A DNA stretch of 64,000 bases. It comes from DATHTC01 sp963746805 (GTDB lineage: Bacteria; Actinomycetota; Thermoleophilia; Gaiellales; Gaiellaceae). The notes below the pieces were generated by a model. That model saw only the letters and a list, made by a program, of their open reading frames with translations, had not been told where the DNA came from and did not search any database. A program made the translations under genes and the position numbers. Positions 34,038 through 43,112 of this stretch are shown piece by piece. Numbering within the stretch: the first letter of the stretch is position 1; the number at the start of each line of letters is the position of its first letter. Location of the stretch: the NCBI GenBank assembly GCA_963746805.1, contig CAVVCQ010000005.1, forward strand, positions 310,001-374,000, written 5' to 3'.

Positions 34038-34702
34038 TACGTGCCCGCCCGCTCGGTGCGCGCGCGGCTCTGCTCCAGCCGCCACGCGGCGATGCGCGCG
34101 TGATCGCCCGAGACGAGGACGTCCGGGACCGACCAGCCGCGGAACTCGGCCGGCCGCGTGTAGTGCGGGTACTCGAGCCCGCCCTCGAGCTCGGCGGAGA
34201 AGCTCTCGTGCTCGCCTGAGCCCTCGGTGAGCGCGCCCGGGAGCCGTCGCACCACGGCGTCGACGAGCACCATCGCCGGCAGCTCGCCGCCGGACAGCAC
34301 GTACGGCCCGATCGAGACCGCATCCGTCGCGAGATGCTCCACGATCCGCTCGTCGAAGCCCTCGAAGCGCGACGAGAGCAGCGTCAGCCGCTCCTCGGCC
34401 GCGAGCTCCTCGACGAGCGGCTGGTCGAGCGGCCGTCCCTGCGGCGTGAGCGCGACGACGCGGTGATCCGGGCGGCCGCCGTAGACGGCGTCGAGGGCGG
34501 CCGCGACGACGTCGACGCGCAGCACCATCCCGGCGCCGCCGCCGTAGGGCTCGTCGTCGACCTGCCCCGCCCGGAGCGGGGTCGTGTCGCGATAGGAGAA
34601 CAGCCGCAGGTCGAGCTCCGTCCCGAGCACGGCGGCGAGGGGCCGCTGCTCCGTCATCCACGCGAATGCGTGCGGGATCAGCGTGAAGACGTCGAGCTGC
34701 AC
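34037..34702 (-). CDS. trmD: tRNA (guanine37-N1)-methyltransferase
   Basis: TrmD methylates G37 of tRNAs to prevent frameshifting, using AdoMet bound in a knotted fold. The 221-residue protein begins MQLDVFTLIPHAF and has DDEPYGGGAGMVLR, LLSSRFEGFDERI, and the knot segment SIGPYVLSGGELPAMVLVDAVVRRLPG, all hallmark TrmD sequences. It lies between two signal peptidase genes, downstream of rimM, and upstream of rplS. Confidence 0.97.
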   Translation of the reverse strand: MQLDVFTLIPHAFAWMTEQRPLAAVLGTELDLRLFSYRDTTPLRAGQVDDEPYGGGAGMVLRVDVVAAALDAVYGGRPDHRVVALTPQGRPLDQPLVEELAAEERLTLLSSRFEGFDERIVEHLATDAVSIGPYVLSGGELPAMVLVDAVVRRLPGALTEGSGEHESFSAELEGGLEYPHYTRPAEFRGWSVPDVLVSGDHARIAAWRLEQSRARTERAGT

Positions 34703-34711
34703 GCGCGCAGG

Positions 34712-35314
34712 TTAGGAGCCCAGCGAGATGCGGTTCGGCGGCCAGTACGTGGCGAAGACCGGCCCGATCAGGTTGTCGCGCGAGACCGGCCCCCAGACCC
34801 GGGAGTCGCAGGAGTTCGCGCGGTTGTCGCCGACCATCAGGTACTGGTCGTCGTGCAGCGCCCAGCGCTTGCCCGAGTGCGTCGCATCGCGGTCGTGGGC
34901 GTAGGACTCGTCCAGCCGCTTCCCGTTGGCGTAGAGGAAGCCGTCGCGGTCCTCGATCGTCTCGCCGGGCAGGCCGACGATCCGCTTCACGAACGTCCCG
35001 CTCGCGTTGCAGAGCCGCTGTGCCGCGGGCGGCGTCTCGAACACGACCACCTCGCCCCGATCCGGGTCGCGGAAGCGGAAGATGAAGCGGTTGGCGAGCA
35101 CGCGGTCGGACGAGCTCGCGAGGCAGCCCTCGGCGGGGGCCGCGCAGTGCAGCGTCGGCTCCATCGACGAGGTCGGGATCCGGTACGGGTTCACGACCCA
35201 CGCCTTGACGGCGAGGACGATCCCGACGGCGACGGCCAGGGTCACGATCCAGTCGATCGCCACGCGGGCGGGGTGCGGGAGGCCCGCGGTCAGACGGTCG
35301 ATGGGGTTACGCAT
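34712..35314 (-). CDS. lepB: Signal peptidase I (copy B, upstream of trmD)
   Basis: A 200-residue paralogue of the signal peptidase at 33429-34037. It has the membrane helix IDWIVTLAVAVGIVLAVKAW, the catalytic serine in RIPTSSMEPTLHC, the lysine segment GTFVKRIVGLPGE, and GDNRANSCDSRVWGPV. The ATG overlaps the end of rimM by eight bases. Cysteines near LHCAAPAEGC and RLCNASG recur in the same places as in copy A, suggesting a conserved disulfide outside the membrane. The pair probably arose by tandem duplication around trmD. Confidence 0.93.
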   Translation of the reverse strand: MRNPIDRLTAGLPHPARVAIDWIVTLAVAVGIVLAVKAWVVNPYRIPTSSMEPTLHCAAPAEGCLASSSDRVLANRFIFRFRDPDRGEVVVFETPPAAQRLCNASGTFVKRIVGLPGETIEDRDGFLYANGKRLDESYAHDRDATHSGKRWALHDDQYLMVGDNRANSCDSRVWGPVSRDNLIGPVFATYWPPNRISLGS

Positions 35315-35780
35315 CCGGGGAGTCAGCGTAGCCGGGTGCGACGAGGATCCGTCCGGCCGGCAGGTCGACGTCGAGGACGCAGGCGCCGACGAGCGGCAGC
35401 AGCAGGCCGCTGTCCAGCTCGAGCACGTCGTTCGCGGGCGCGCCGATCACGTCCCTGACCGTTCCGAGGTCGCGGCCGCCCTCCTCCTCGACGCGGAGGC
35501 CGACGAGCTGGAAGACGTAGTAGGCGTCCTCCTCCGGCTCCGGGAGCTCGTCGCGGGGCAGCTCGAGCGCGGTCCCGCGCGGGACGCTGCGGTCGAGCCT
35601 GATCGCGAGCCGGCCGCCACCGACGCGGCGGGACTCGACCACCTCGACCTCCTCGCCGCCCGCGAGCAGCCGCGCGCCGACGGCGAAGCGCGCCGGGTCG
35701 TCGCTCGGCTCCTCGACGACGAAGGCGCCGGCGATGCCGTGCGGCCGGCCGACGCGGCCGACCCGGACGGTCTCGGTCAC
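35307..35780 (-). CDS. rimM: 16S rRNA processing protein RimM
   Basis: RimM (157 aa) assists maturation of the 30S head and binds S19. The N-terminal barrel reads VRVGRVGRPHGIAGAFVVEEPSDDP. The PRC-barrel half has YYVFQLVGLRV, then GTVRDVIGAPANDVLEL and LLLPLVGACVLDVDLPAGRI. Gene order khpA-rimM-trmD is standard. The start overlaps the khpA stop (ATGA-type overlap). Confidence 0.93.
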   Translation of the reverse strand: MTETVRVGRVGRPHGIAGAFVVEEPSDDPARFAVGARLLAGGEEVEVVESRRVGGGRLAIRLDRSVPRGTALELPRDELPEPEEDAYYVFQLVGLRVEEEGGRDLGTVRDVIGAPANDVLELDSGLLLPLVGACVLDVDLPAGRILVAPGYADSPDA

Positions 35781-36013
35781 TCGTCGGCGATGTCGAGGTG
35801 CACGCGCTCGTGCGTCCGGGCGGCGCTGGCACGGACGAGCGTGCGCAGGGCTCGCGCGATCCGGCCCTGGCGCCCGATCACCTTGCCGACGTCGTCGGGG
35901 GCGACGTGGAGGCGGAGCACGGTCACGCCGTCGCGCTCGCCGCGCTCCACGCGGACCCGGGCCGGGTCGTCGACGAGGCGCCGCGCGAGCTCCTCGACGA
36001 GGCGCTCCGACAC
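35777..36013 (-). CDS. khpA: KH-domain RNA-binding protein KhpA
   Basis: A 78-residue single KH-domain protein. The GxxG loop appears as KVIGRQGRIARALRTLVRA (about 44-62). The N-terminus SERLVEELARRLVDDP is typical of KhpA, which binds small and messenger RNAs, often with KhpB/EloR. It lies directly between rpsP and rimM, its usual place in Actinobacteria and Firmicutes. Confidence 0.93.
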   Translation of the reverse strand: MSERLVEELARRLVDDPARVRVERGERDGVTVLRLHVAPDDVGKVIGRQGRIARALRTLVRASAARTHERVHLDIADE

Positions 36014-36015
36014 CG

Positions 36016-36258
36016 CTAGCGGATGCCCTTGATCTTCAACAGCCGCTCGACCGGCTCGGTGGGCTGCGCGCCCTTCGCGAGCCAGTCCTTGACCTTGTCC
36101 TCGTCGAGCTCGATCGTCGACGGCTCGGTCTGGGGGTTGTAACGCCCCACGATCTCGATGAACTTGCCGTCGCGCGGGCTGCGCGAGTCGGCGGCGACGA
36201 CGCGGTAGATCGGGTTCTTCTTCGAGCCCACCCGCGTGAGCCTCAGCTTCACTGCCAC
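36016..36258 (-). CDS. rpsP: 30S ribosomal protein S16
   Basis: An 80-residue S16, needed for 30S assembly. MAVKLRLTRVGSKKNPIYRVVAADSRSPRDG and IEIVGRYNPQTEP are diagnostic. The gene follows ffh by seven bases and precedes khpA, the standard order. Start ATG 36258 is fixed by the conserved N-terminus. Confidence 0.98.
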   Translation of the reverse strand: MAVKLRLTRVGSKKNPIYRVVAADSRSPRDGKFIEIVGRYNPQTEPSTIELDEDKVKDWLAKGAQPTEPVERLLKIKGIR

Positions 36259-36265
36259 TCGGTGC

Positions 36266-37594
36266 TTACCTCCGTCCTGCCTTGGTGAGTTCCGGCAAGG
36301 ACGGCATCTTGCCCTTGCCCATCTGCTTCATCATCTTCTCCATCTGCTTGCGCGCGGTCAGCAGCTGGTTCACCTGCTGAATGTTCGTGCCCGAGCCCGC
36401 CGCGATGCGCTTGCGCCGCGACCCGTTGATCAGGTGCGGCATGCGCCGCTCCTTCGGCGTCATCGAGAGCACGATCGCCTCGACGCGCTTCATCTGCCCC
36501 TCGTCGATGTCGACGTCCTTCAGCTGGTTCCCCAGCCCCGGGATCATCTTCATCACGCTCTGGATCGGGCCCATCTTCTTGAGCATCTTCTGGGCGGCGA
36601 GGAAGTCGTCGAAGGTGAACTGGCCGCGGCGGATGCGCTCCTCCATCGCCGCCTGCTCGTCCTCCTCGACCGCTGCCTCGGCCTTCTCGATCAGCGTGAG
36701 CACGTCGCCCATGCCGAGGATCCGCGAGGCCATCCGGTCGGGGTGGAACCACTCCAGCTGGTCGAGCTTCTCGCCGACCGACGCGAGCTTGACGGGCTTG
36801 CCGGTGACGGCCTTGACGGAGAGCGCCGCGCCGCCGCGCGCATCGCCGTCGAGCTTCGTCAGGACGACGCCGTCGAAGTCGATCCGCTCCTGGAAGGCCT
36901 CGGCCACGTTCACGGCCTCCTGGCCGGTCATCGAGTCGAGGACGAGGAGCACGTTGTGCGGCTTTGTCTCCTTGCGCACCGCCGCCAGCTCCTCCATCAG
37001 CGCCTCGTCGATCGAGAGGCGGCCGGCGGTGTCGACGATGACGACGTCGCGGCCGTCGGACTGCGCGCGCTGCAGGCCCTTCCGCGCAGCGACGACAGGG
37101 TCCTTCGTCTCCTCGCGGTAGACCGGGACCTGGATCTGGCGGCCGAGCTGCTCGAGCTGGTCGATCGCGGCCGGGCGCTGGAGGTCGGCGGCGACGAGCG
37201 CCGGCTGCTTGCCCTCCTTGCGGAGGAGCAGCGCCAGCTTCGCCGAGGCGGTCGTCTTGCCCGAGCCCTGGAGGCCGGCGAGGAGGATCACCGTCGGCGG
37301 CCGGCCTGCGAACGCGAGCTTCGAGCTGCCGGCGCCCATGAGCTGGGTCAGCTCCTCGTGGACGATCTTCACGACCTGCTGGCCCGGCGTGAGGCTCTTC
37401 GTCACGTCCTGACCGAGCGCGCGCTCCTTGACCTGGTCGACGAACTGCTTGACGACCTTCAGGTTGACGTCGGCCTCGAGCAGCGCGAGCCGGATCTCGC
37501 GCATCGCGCGCGAGATCGCCTCCTCGTCGAGCTTCCCCTTGCCACGGAGATCGCCGAGAGCATGCTGCAGCCGGTCGCCGAGGGCGTCGAACAT
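36266..37594 (-). CDS. ffh: Signal recognition particle protein Ffh
   Basis: Ffh (442 aa) is the SRP54 GTPase that binds 4.5S RNA and signal sequences. The N domain begins MFDALGDRLQHALGDLRGKG. The G domain has LLAGLQGSGKTTASAKLAL, VAADLQRPAAIDQL, IVDTAGRLSIDEALMEEL and LTKLDGDARGGAAL. The methionine-rich M domain starts near residue 325 (GMGDVLTLIEKAE) and ends MMKQMGKGKMPSLPEL. The receptor gene ftsY lies nearby. No SRP RNA gene is evident in the window. Confidence 0.98.
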   Translation of the reverse strand: MFDALGDRLQHALGDLRGKGKLDEEAISRAMREIRLALLEADVNLKVVKQFVDQVKERALGQDVTKSLTPGQQVVKIVHEELTQLMGAGSSKLAFAGRPPTVILLAGLQGSGKTTASAKLALLLRKEGKQPALVAADLQRPAAIDQLEQLGRQIQVPVYREETKDPVVAARKGLQRAQSDGRDVVIVDTAGRLSIDEALMEELAAVRKETKPHNVLLVLDSMTGQEAVNVAEAFQERIDFDGVVLTKLDGDARGGAALSVKAVTGKPVKLASVGEKLDQLEWFHPDRMASRILGMGDVLTLIEKAEAAVEEDEQAAMEERIRRGQFTFDDFLAAQKMLKKMGPIQSVMKMIPGLGNQLKDVDIDEGQMKRVEAIVLSMTPKERRMPHLINGSRRKRIAAGSGTNIQQVNQLLTARKQMEKMMKQMGKGKMPSLPELTKAGRR

Positions 37595-37620
37595 CCGGGG
37601 AAGTGTAGAGACGTGCCGTT

Positions 37621-38109
37621 CTAGTGGAGCGCGGCGGCGAAGGCGCGGGCGGCCTCGTCGCCGAAGACGGCGAAGACGACGCGGTCGAGCGTGCGCGGCT
37701 CGTGGGCTCGTGCCTCCTCGACCATGATCCGGGCGCAGTCGCCGAGCGGGAAGCCGCCGACGCCCGTGCCGAAGGCGGGAAGCGCGAGCGAGCGGGCGCC
37801 GAGCTCGTCCGCGAGGCGGAGGCAGCTCGCGGTCGTGCGGCGGACGAGGTCGGCGTCGGTGCGGAGGTCCTGGCCCATCACGGCGCCGTGGAGCACCCAG
37901 CGGGCCGGGAGGCGGCCGGCGCCGGTGGCGACGGCGCTGCCGAGCGGGATCGGCCCGAGCGCGACGGCCTCGCGCTCGATCTCCTCGCCGCCGGCGCGCT
38001 TCAGGGCCCCGGCGACGCCGGCGCCCATCCACAGGTGGTCGTTCGCGGCGTTCGCGACCGCGTCGACCTCGAGCGCGGCGATGTCGCCCTCGACGACCTC
38101 GAGCAACAC
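37621..38109 (-). CDS. Macro-domain (ADP-ribose-binding) protein
   Basis: A 162-residue macro domain. The ADP-ribose-binding motifs are DAVANAANDHLWMGAGVAGALKRAGG (about 17-42) and SLALPAFGTGVGGFPLGDCARIM (about 107-129). Such proteins remove or bind ADP-ribose or O-acetyl-ADP-ribose. The GTG at 38109 is the likely start: GAGG lies about 10 bases upstream. It is placed between ffh and ftsY on the same strand, which is not a usual location. Confidence 0.88.
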   Translation of the reverse strand: MLLEVVEGDIAALEVDAVANAANDHLWMGAGVAGALKRAGGEEIEREAVALGPIPLGSAVATGAGRLPARWVLHGAVMGQDLRTDADLVRRTTASCLRLADELGARSLALPAFGTGVGGFPLGDCARIMVEEARAHEPRTLDRVVFAVFGDEAARAFAAALH

Positions 38110-38310
38110 AGGCGCATCCTCGCAGGCCGGAGCGGAGGAATCAGGGACTGTCCCCGGTTATCGGCCCGGGCGGACGTGACTTCTGTGCCGAGAGGGTGAC
38201 GGTTCGTCCACCGGCGGTGGGCTCGGGTCGCTCCGTGCGAGGATCCGCTCACGACGGCCTGCCGGTGCGCCCCGGGAACGGGTGCCGACGCGGGGCGATG
38301 CCCCTGCGCC
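38110..38310. other. 200-bp gap between ftsY and the macro-domain gene, no gene seen
   Basis: This is one of the longest non-coding stretches. It contains a near-palindromic GGGACTGTCCCC next to GGTTATCGGCC (about 38151-38166) and GC-rich short repeats. I see no open frame with codon bias and no T-tailed terminator. Confidence 0.3.
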
Positions 38311-39264
38311 TCAACCAGAGACGAGCGCCCGCGCGAAGTCGTCCGGGTCGAACGGACGCAGGTCGTCGAGACTCTCCCCCACGCCGACGAGCTTCACCGG
38401 CAGGCCCAGCTCGTGGGCGATCGCGACCGCGATCCCGCCCTTGGCCGAGCCGTCCAGCTTCGTGAGCGCCACGCCCGTGACCTCGACCGCCTCGCCGAAG
38501 AGCCGCGCCTGCTGCAGCCCGTTCTGGCCCGTGGTCGCGTCGACGACGAGCAGCGTCTCGTGCGGGGCGCCGTCGAGCTTCCCGGCGATCACGCGGCGTA
38601 CCTTGGCGAGCTCCTCCATCAGGTTCGCCTGCGTATGGAGGCGTCCGGCCGTGTCGACGATGACCACGTCCCGCCCCCGCGCCTGCGCGGCCTCGACCGC
38701 GTCGAAGGCGACTGCAGCTGGATCCGCCCCGCGCACGGAGCCGACGAAGTCCGCCTCGGCGCGCTTCGCCCAGATCTCGAGCTGCTCCTCCGCGGCGGCG
38801 CGGAAGGTGTCGGCGGCGCCGAGGATGACGCTCAGCCCGTGCTCGCGGAGCTTGGAGGCGAGCTTGCCGATCGTCGTCGTCTTGCCCGTACCGTTGACCC
38901 CGACGACGAGGATCACGGTCGGCGACGGGGACACGTTCAGGGTCGCGGGCTCGCCGAGCATCGCGGCGATCTCCTCCGCCAGCGCCTCGCCGAGGTCGCC
39001 GAGCTCGCCGCGCGCCTCCAGCCGCTGCACCAGCTCGGCCGTGGCCGGGACGCCGACGTCGGCGGTGATGAGCGCCTCCTCCAGCCGCTCCCAGGCCGCG
39101 TCGTCCTCCGGGTCGAAGGCCGCGACCGCGATCTGCTCGGTCAACGCCCGCCGGGAGCGGCCGAGCGAGTCGCGCAACCGGCCGATGAAGCCCTGCTGCT
39201 CCTCGGGCGTCTCGTCCGTCCCGGCCGGGTCGTCGCCCAGCAACTCTCCCCACGTCCGCGGCAC
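38311..39264 (-). CDS. ftsY: Signal recognition particle receptor FtsY
   Basis: FtsY (about 317 aa) docks SRP-ribosome complexes at the membrane. The N domain is short (DSLGRSRRALTEQIAVAAFD), without the long acidic A domain of E. coli. The G domain has VVGVNGTGKTTTIGKLASKL, LGAADTFRAAAEEQL, IVDTAGRLHTQANLMEEL, ALTKLDGSAKGGIAVAI, and FVxxxEGxDDL-like VGVGESLDDLRPFD. The GTG at 39264 is the likely start. It is divergent from the mmcQ-like gene with about 24 bp between them. Confidence 0.95.
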   Translation of the reverse strand: MPRTWGELLGDDPAGTDETPEEQQGFIGRLRDSLGRSRRALTEQIAVAAFDPEDDAAWERLEEALITADVGVPATAELVQRLEARGELGDLGEALAEEIAAMLGEPATLNVSPSPTVILVVGVNGTGKTTTIGKLASKLREHGLSVILGAADTFRAAAEEQLEIWAKRAEADFVGSVRGADPAAVAFDAVEAAQARGRDVVIVDTAGRLHTQANLMEELAKVRRVIAGKLDGAPHETLLVVDATTGQNGLQQARLFGEAVEVTGVALTKLDGSAKGGIAVAIAHELGLPVKLVGVGESLDDLRPFDPDDFARALVSG

Positions 39265-39288
39265 GGCGGCGAACGTTAGCCTCAGGAC

Positions 39289-39630
39289 ATGGTCAGCTGG
39301 GACGAGGTGCGGGCGCTCGCGCTGGCGCTGCCGGAGGTCGAGGAGGGGACGTCGTGGGGCCGGTCGTCGTTTGCCGTGCGCGGCAAGACGTTCGCCGGGC
39401 TGAGCCGCCACGAGGGCGCGATGTGGGCGCGGTGCGACCGCGAGGAGCGGCCGCTGATCGTCGACTCGAACCCGGAGGTCTACCGCCTCACACCGCACTT
39501 CGAGGCCTCGCCGGCGTACCTGCTCGTCTGGCTCGAGCACGCCGACGAGGACGAGGTGCGCGAGCGGCTGATCGACGCGTGGCTGCTCAAGGCGCCGAAG
39601 CGACTCTCCGCGCAGCACGCGTTCGACTAA
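39289..39630 (+). CDS. MmcQ/YjbR family protein
   Basis: A 113-residue protein of the YjbR/MmcQ family (CyaY-like double-wing fold, proposed DNA-binding). Typical segments are VRALALALPEVEEGTSWGRSSFAV at the start, LIVDSNPEVYRLTPHFEASPAYLLVWL in the middle, and LIDAWLLKAPKRLSAQHA at the end. It is the only plus-strand gene between 29 and 46 kb. Its TAA stop overlaps the TAG stop of the convergent smc gene (CTAA). Confidence 0.88.
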   Translation: MVSWDEVRALALALPEVEEGTSWGRSSFAVRGKTFAGLSRHEGAMWARCDREERPLIVDSNPEVYRLTPHFEASPAYLLVWLEHADEDEVRERLIDAWLLKAPKRLSAQHAFD

Positions 39631-42600
39631 CCGGCGACCGCGACCTCCTGCACCTGCGGCAGGCGCCGCGAGACGATCTGCGACACGCCGTCACCGCCCA
39701 TGGTCACGCCGTAGAGCACGTCCGCCGCTTCCATCGTCCGCTTCTGGTGCGTGATGACGACGAACTGCGCCTGCTCCGCGTAGCGGCGGAGGAGCTCGAC
39801 GAAGCGGCCGATGTTCGTGTCGTCGAGAGCCGCCTCGACCTCGTCGAGGAGGTAGAAGGGGCACGGCCGCGCGAGGAAGAGCGCGAACAGGAACGAGATC
39901 GCGCCGAGCGACTTCTCGCCGCCGGAGAGGAGCGAGAGCCGCGTGATCCTCTTGCCGGCCGGCCGGAGCTCGATCTCGATCCCGGCGGTCTCTCCCTCCT
40001 CGTCGGCCTCGGTCAGGCGGAGCCGGCCCGTGCCGCCCGGGAACAGCGTGGCGGCCACGTCCTCGAAGTTCGCCGCCACCGACGCGAAGGTCTCCGCGAA
40101 GCGCCGCTCGACCGTGTCGGTCAGCTCGGCGCGCAGCGTCTCGAGCTCCTCGAGCGAGGCCTCGAGGTCGGCGCGCTGCGTCGCGAGCTCCTCGAGGCGC
40201 GCCTTCTCCGCCTCGTACTCCTCCTTGGCGAGCGGGTTCACCTGGCCGAGCTGGAAGCGACGCCGCTCGAGCCGCTCGACGCGCTCCGACAGCTCGCCGC
40301 GATCGTCGCCCTCGGACGGGTCCGCGCCGGCCTCGTCGAGGCGACGGCGGGCGTCGTCGGCGTCGGCGCCGATCCGCGCGAGCTCGACGTCCACGGCCGC
40401 GGCACGCTCTCCCGCCTCGGCGGCCTCGCGCCGAAGCTCGGCCTCCTGCGCGCCGAGCTCGCGCAGCCGCGCGGCGAGCTCCGACGCCCGGAGCGAGCCC
40501 GCGTCGACGCGCGCACGCAGCGGCGCCTCGCCACGGCTCGCGAGCTCGGTGCCCACGGCGAGGGCGGTCTCGAGCCGCTCGACAGCCGCGAGCGCCCGGC
40601 GCAGCAGCACGGCGTCGCGCCGGCGTCGCGACGGGCTCGCCGCCGCGAGCGCGTCCTGCGCCGTGCGGGCCTTCGCCGCGGCCTGGGCCGCGCGTCCGAC
40701 CGCGTCGTCGGCCACGGCTGCGAGCCGGTCGGCCGTCGTCCGCAGCGCCGTCGCGTCCTCGTCCACGTCGATCGCCGTCTGCACCGCCTCGACGCCGAGC
40801 CGGGCGAGCCGGAGCTCGACCGCGGCGACGCGCTCGCCCGCCTCGCCGGCGACGCGACGGGCTTCGCCTTCCGCGGCCGCGATGCGGCGAAGGTCGTCGG
40901 CAAGGCCCTCGCCCTCCTGCCGCGCACGCGCGACCGCAGCGGCGAGCGGCTCCTCGAGCCTCGTCGACGAGGCATCGAGCGCCCCCGCCGTCCGCGCGGC
41001 CGCGTCGACGATCCGGCCCAGGTACGCGGCGTCCGGCCGCCTCCGGCCCGCGAGATGCGCGAACGGGGCGAACGCCTCCTCGGCCTTCGCGGCCTCGGCC
41101 TCGCGAGTCGCGGCGGTCCCGGCGGCGTCGGACGCAGCCTCGGCCAGGCGCGTTGCCTCCGCCGCGAGCGCCTTCCGGCGCGCGTCGAGCTCGAGCAGCA
41201 CCGCCTCCGCGGTCTCGCCGGCGAACCAGAGCTCGCCGCGCTCCGGGTCGTAGCCGTGGCCCTCGGGGGTCACGGCCGGGCCGTCGGAGCCGAGCAGCTC
41301 CTCGCGCGGCACGACACGCGTCTCGCCGCACGACCTCCTCGGCGCGCGTCCCGACGAGCACCGACACGGCGCCGAGCCCGGCTGCGCGCGCACGCTCGAG
41401 CAGCTCGAGCCCCGCGATCGGATCGTCGGCCACGAGCGCCGCCGCCCGCCAGCCGAGCGCCGCCGCGACGGCGCGCTCCTGCCCCGGCTCGACGTCCACG
41501 AGGCCGATGGCGAGCCGCTCCCCGTCCTCCGCGAGCGCCCGCGCCGCCGGCGGCAGCCCCTCGCGCTCCGCGAGCGAGCGCTCCAGCGCCGTCAGCCGCT
41601 CCCGCGCCGCCTCGGCCTGCGCGGCGAGCCCGTCGGCCTCGACGCGCGCCGCGCGTGCCGCCGCCGACCGCTCGCGCGCCTCGCGCTCGAGCTCGGCCGG
41701 ATCAGGCCCCGACCACGACTCGGCCTCCGCGAGCTCGGCCCGGACGACCTCCAGGAGCGCCGCAGCCGACTCGCGTCGTACCCCAAGCCGCTCGACCGCG
41801 CCGCGCAGCCGCAGGAGCGCGTCTGCCGCCCGTTCGCGCGCCGCCCCAGCGACCCGCGCCGACTCCTCGGCCGCCGTCCGCTCCGCGAGCACCGCGGCGA
41901 GCCGCTCGTCGGCCTCGGCGCGCAGCCGGCGGTCGACCGCCGCGACCCGGGACTGCGCGACCGCGGCCTCGCGGACGGCCCGCTCCCGCTCCGCCGCTGC
42001 GGCCCCGGACGCGCCCGCCGCCTTCGCGGCCTCGCGCTCGAGCCGCAACAGCTCCGGCGACGGGCCCGCGTCCTCCGCCTCCGTGTCCCCGAGCTCGGCC
42101 CGGAGCGACTGAGCGAGCACGTCCGCCGCTTCGCGGCGCATCCCGACCCGCTCGCCGGCGCTGCGGAGCCGGTAGAGCGCCGACGTCGCCGTCTCGCGCC
42201 CACCGGCCGAGTCCGCCAGCTCCTCCTCCGCCTGCTGCCGCTGCGCGAGCACGTCCTCGAGCCGGGCCTCCGTCCGACGCCGCGCCGCGAGGGCCGCAGC
42301 CTTCCGCTCCTCGCCCTCCTCGAGCCGGGTGTCGGCCGCGGCGAGGTCGAGCTCCGCGACGCGCGCCCGCAGTTGCGCGATCTCTACCCCGAGCTTCTCC
42401 GCGCGCTCGGCCGCCGTGGCCTGGAGCGCGAGCGGCCGCAGCCGCTTCCGCACCTCGTCCTCGATGTCCCGCGCGCGCTCCACCTGGATCGCGACCCGCG
42501 CGAGCTTGAGCTCGGCGCGATGCCGCCGGCGCTTGAAGCGGCCGAGCCCCGCCGCCTCCTCCAGCAGCTCGCGGCGCCGCTCCGCGCTCGCGCCGAGGAT

Positions 42601-43044
42601 CTCCTCGACCTTGCCCTGGCCGATGATCGAGTGCATCGCGCCGCCGAGGCCGAGGTCGGCGAGCAGCTCGACGAGGTCGATCCGGCGCACGTGCGCCCCG
42701 TTCACGAGGTACTGCCCCTCGCCGCCGCGCTGCAGGCGCCGCGCGATCGAGAGCTCGGCGTAGTCGACCGGCCCGTCCCCATCGCTGTTGTCGAAGAGGA
42801 GCTCGACCTGCGCGTGATCCGCCGCCGGCCGCGTGGCCGAGCCCGCGAAGAGGACGTCGTCGGGCTTCTCGGCCCGCAGCTCGTGCGGGGCGAGCGACCC
42901 GGCGGCCCAGACGATCGCGTCCGCGACGTTCGACTTGCCCGAGCCGTTCGGGCCGACGATCACGCCGACGCCGTGCTCGAACCGGATCTCGACAGGGTCC
43001 GGGAACGACTTGAAGCCGCGGATCTTGATCGCGGAGAGGTGCAC
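39627..43044 (-). CDS. smc: Chromosome segregation protein SMC, frameshifted in this sequence
   Basis: SMC compacts and segregates chromosomes as a dimer with ScpAB. The two frame pieces give about 1139 residues: head Walker A GVIVGPNGSGKSNVADAIVWA (about 29-49), long coiled coils, a hinge around residues 510-640 (LAIGLVDVEPGQERAVAAALGW), and the C-terminal signature SLLSGGEKSLGAISFLFALF with Walker B FYLLDEVEAALDD. The break near 41327-41335 falls just after the hinge strand VSVLVGTRAEEVV; restoring frame gives GETRVVPREELLG. Smc is normally essential or near-essential, so a sequence error is likely. Neighbours rnc and ftsY match other Actinobacteria. Confidence 0.92.
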
Positions 43045-43112
43045 CGGAGCCGGAGGCTAACGCTGCCTGCGGATGGAGGAATCGCGAAGGCGGGGTCGAA
43101 GCGCCCCCGGCC

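Noticed and set aside
39354..42509. A 1051-residue plus-strand frame opposite smc.
   Set aside because: Pro/Arg/Ala-rich shadow of smc with no recognisable fold.
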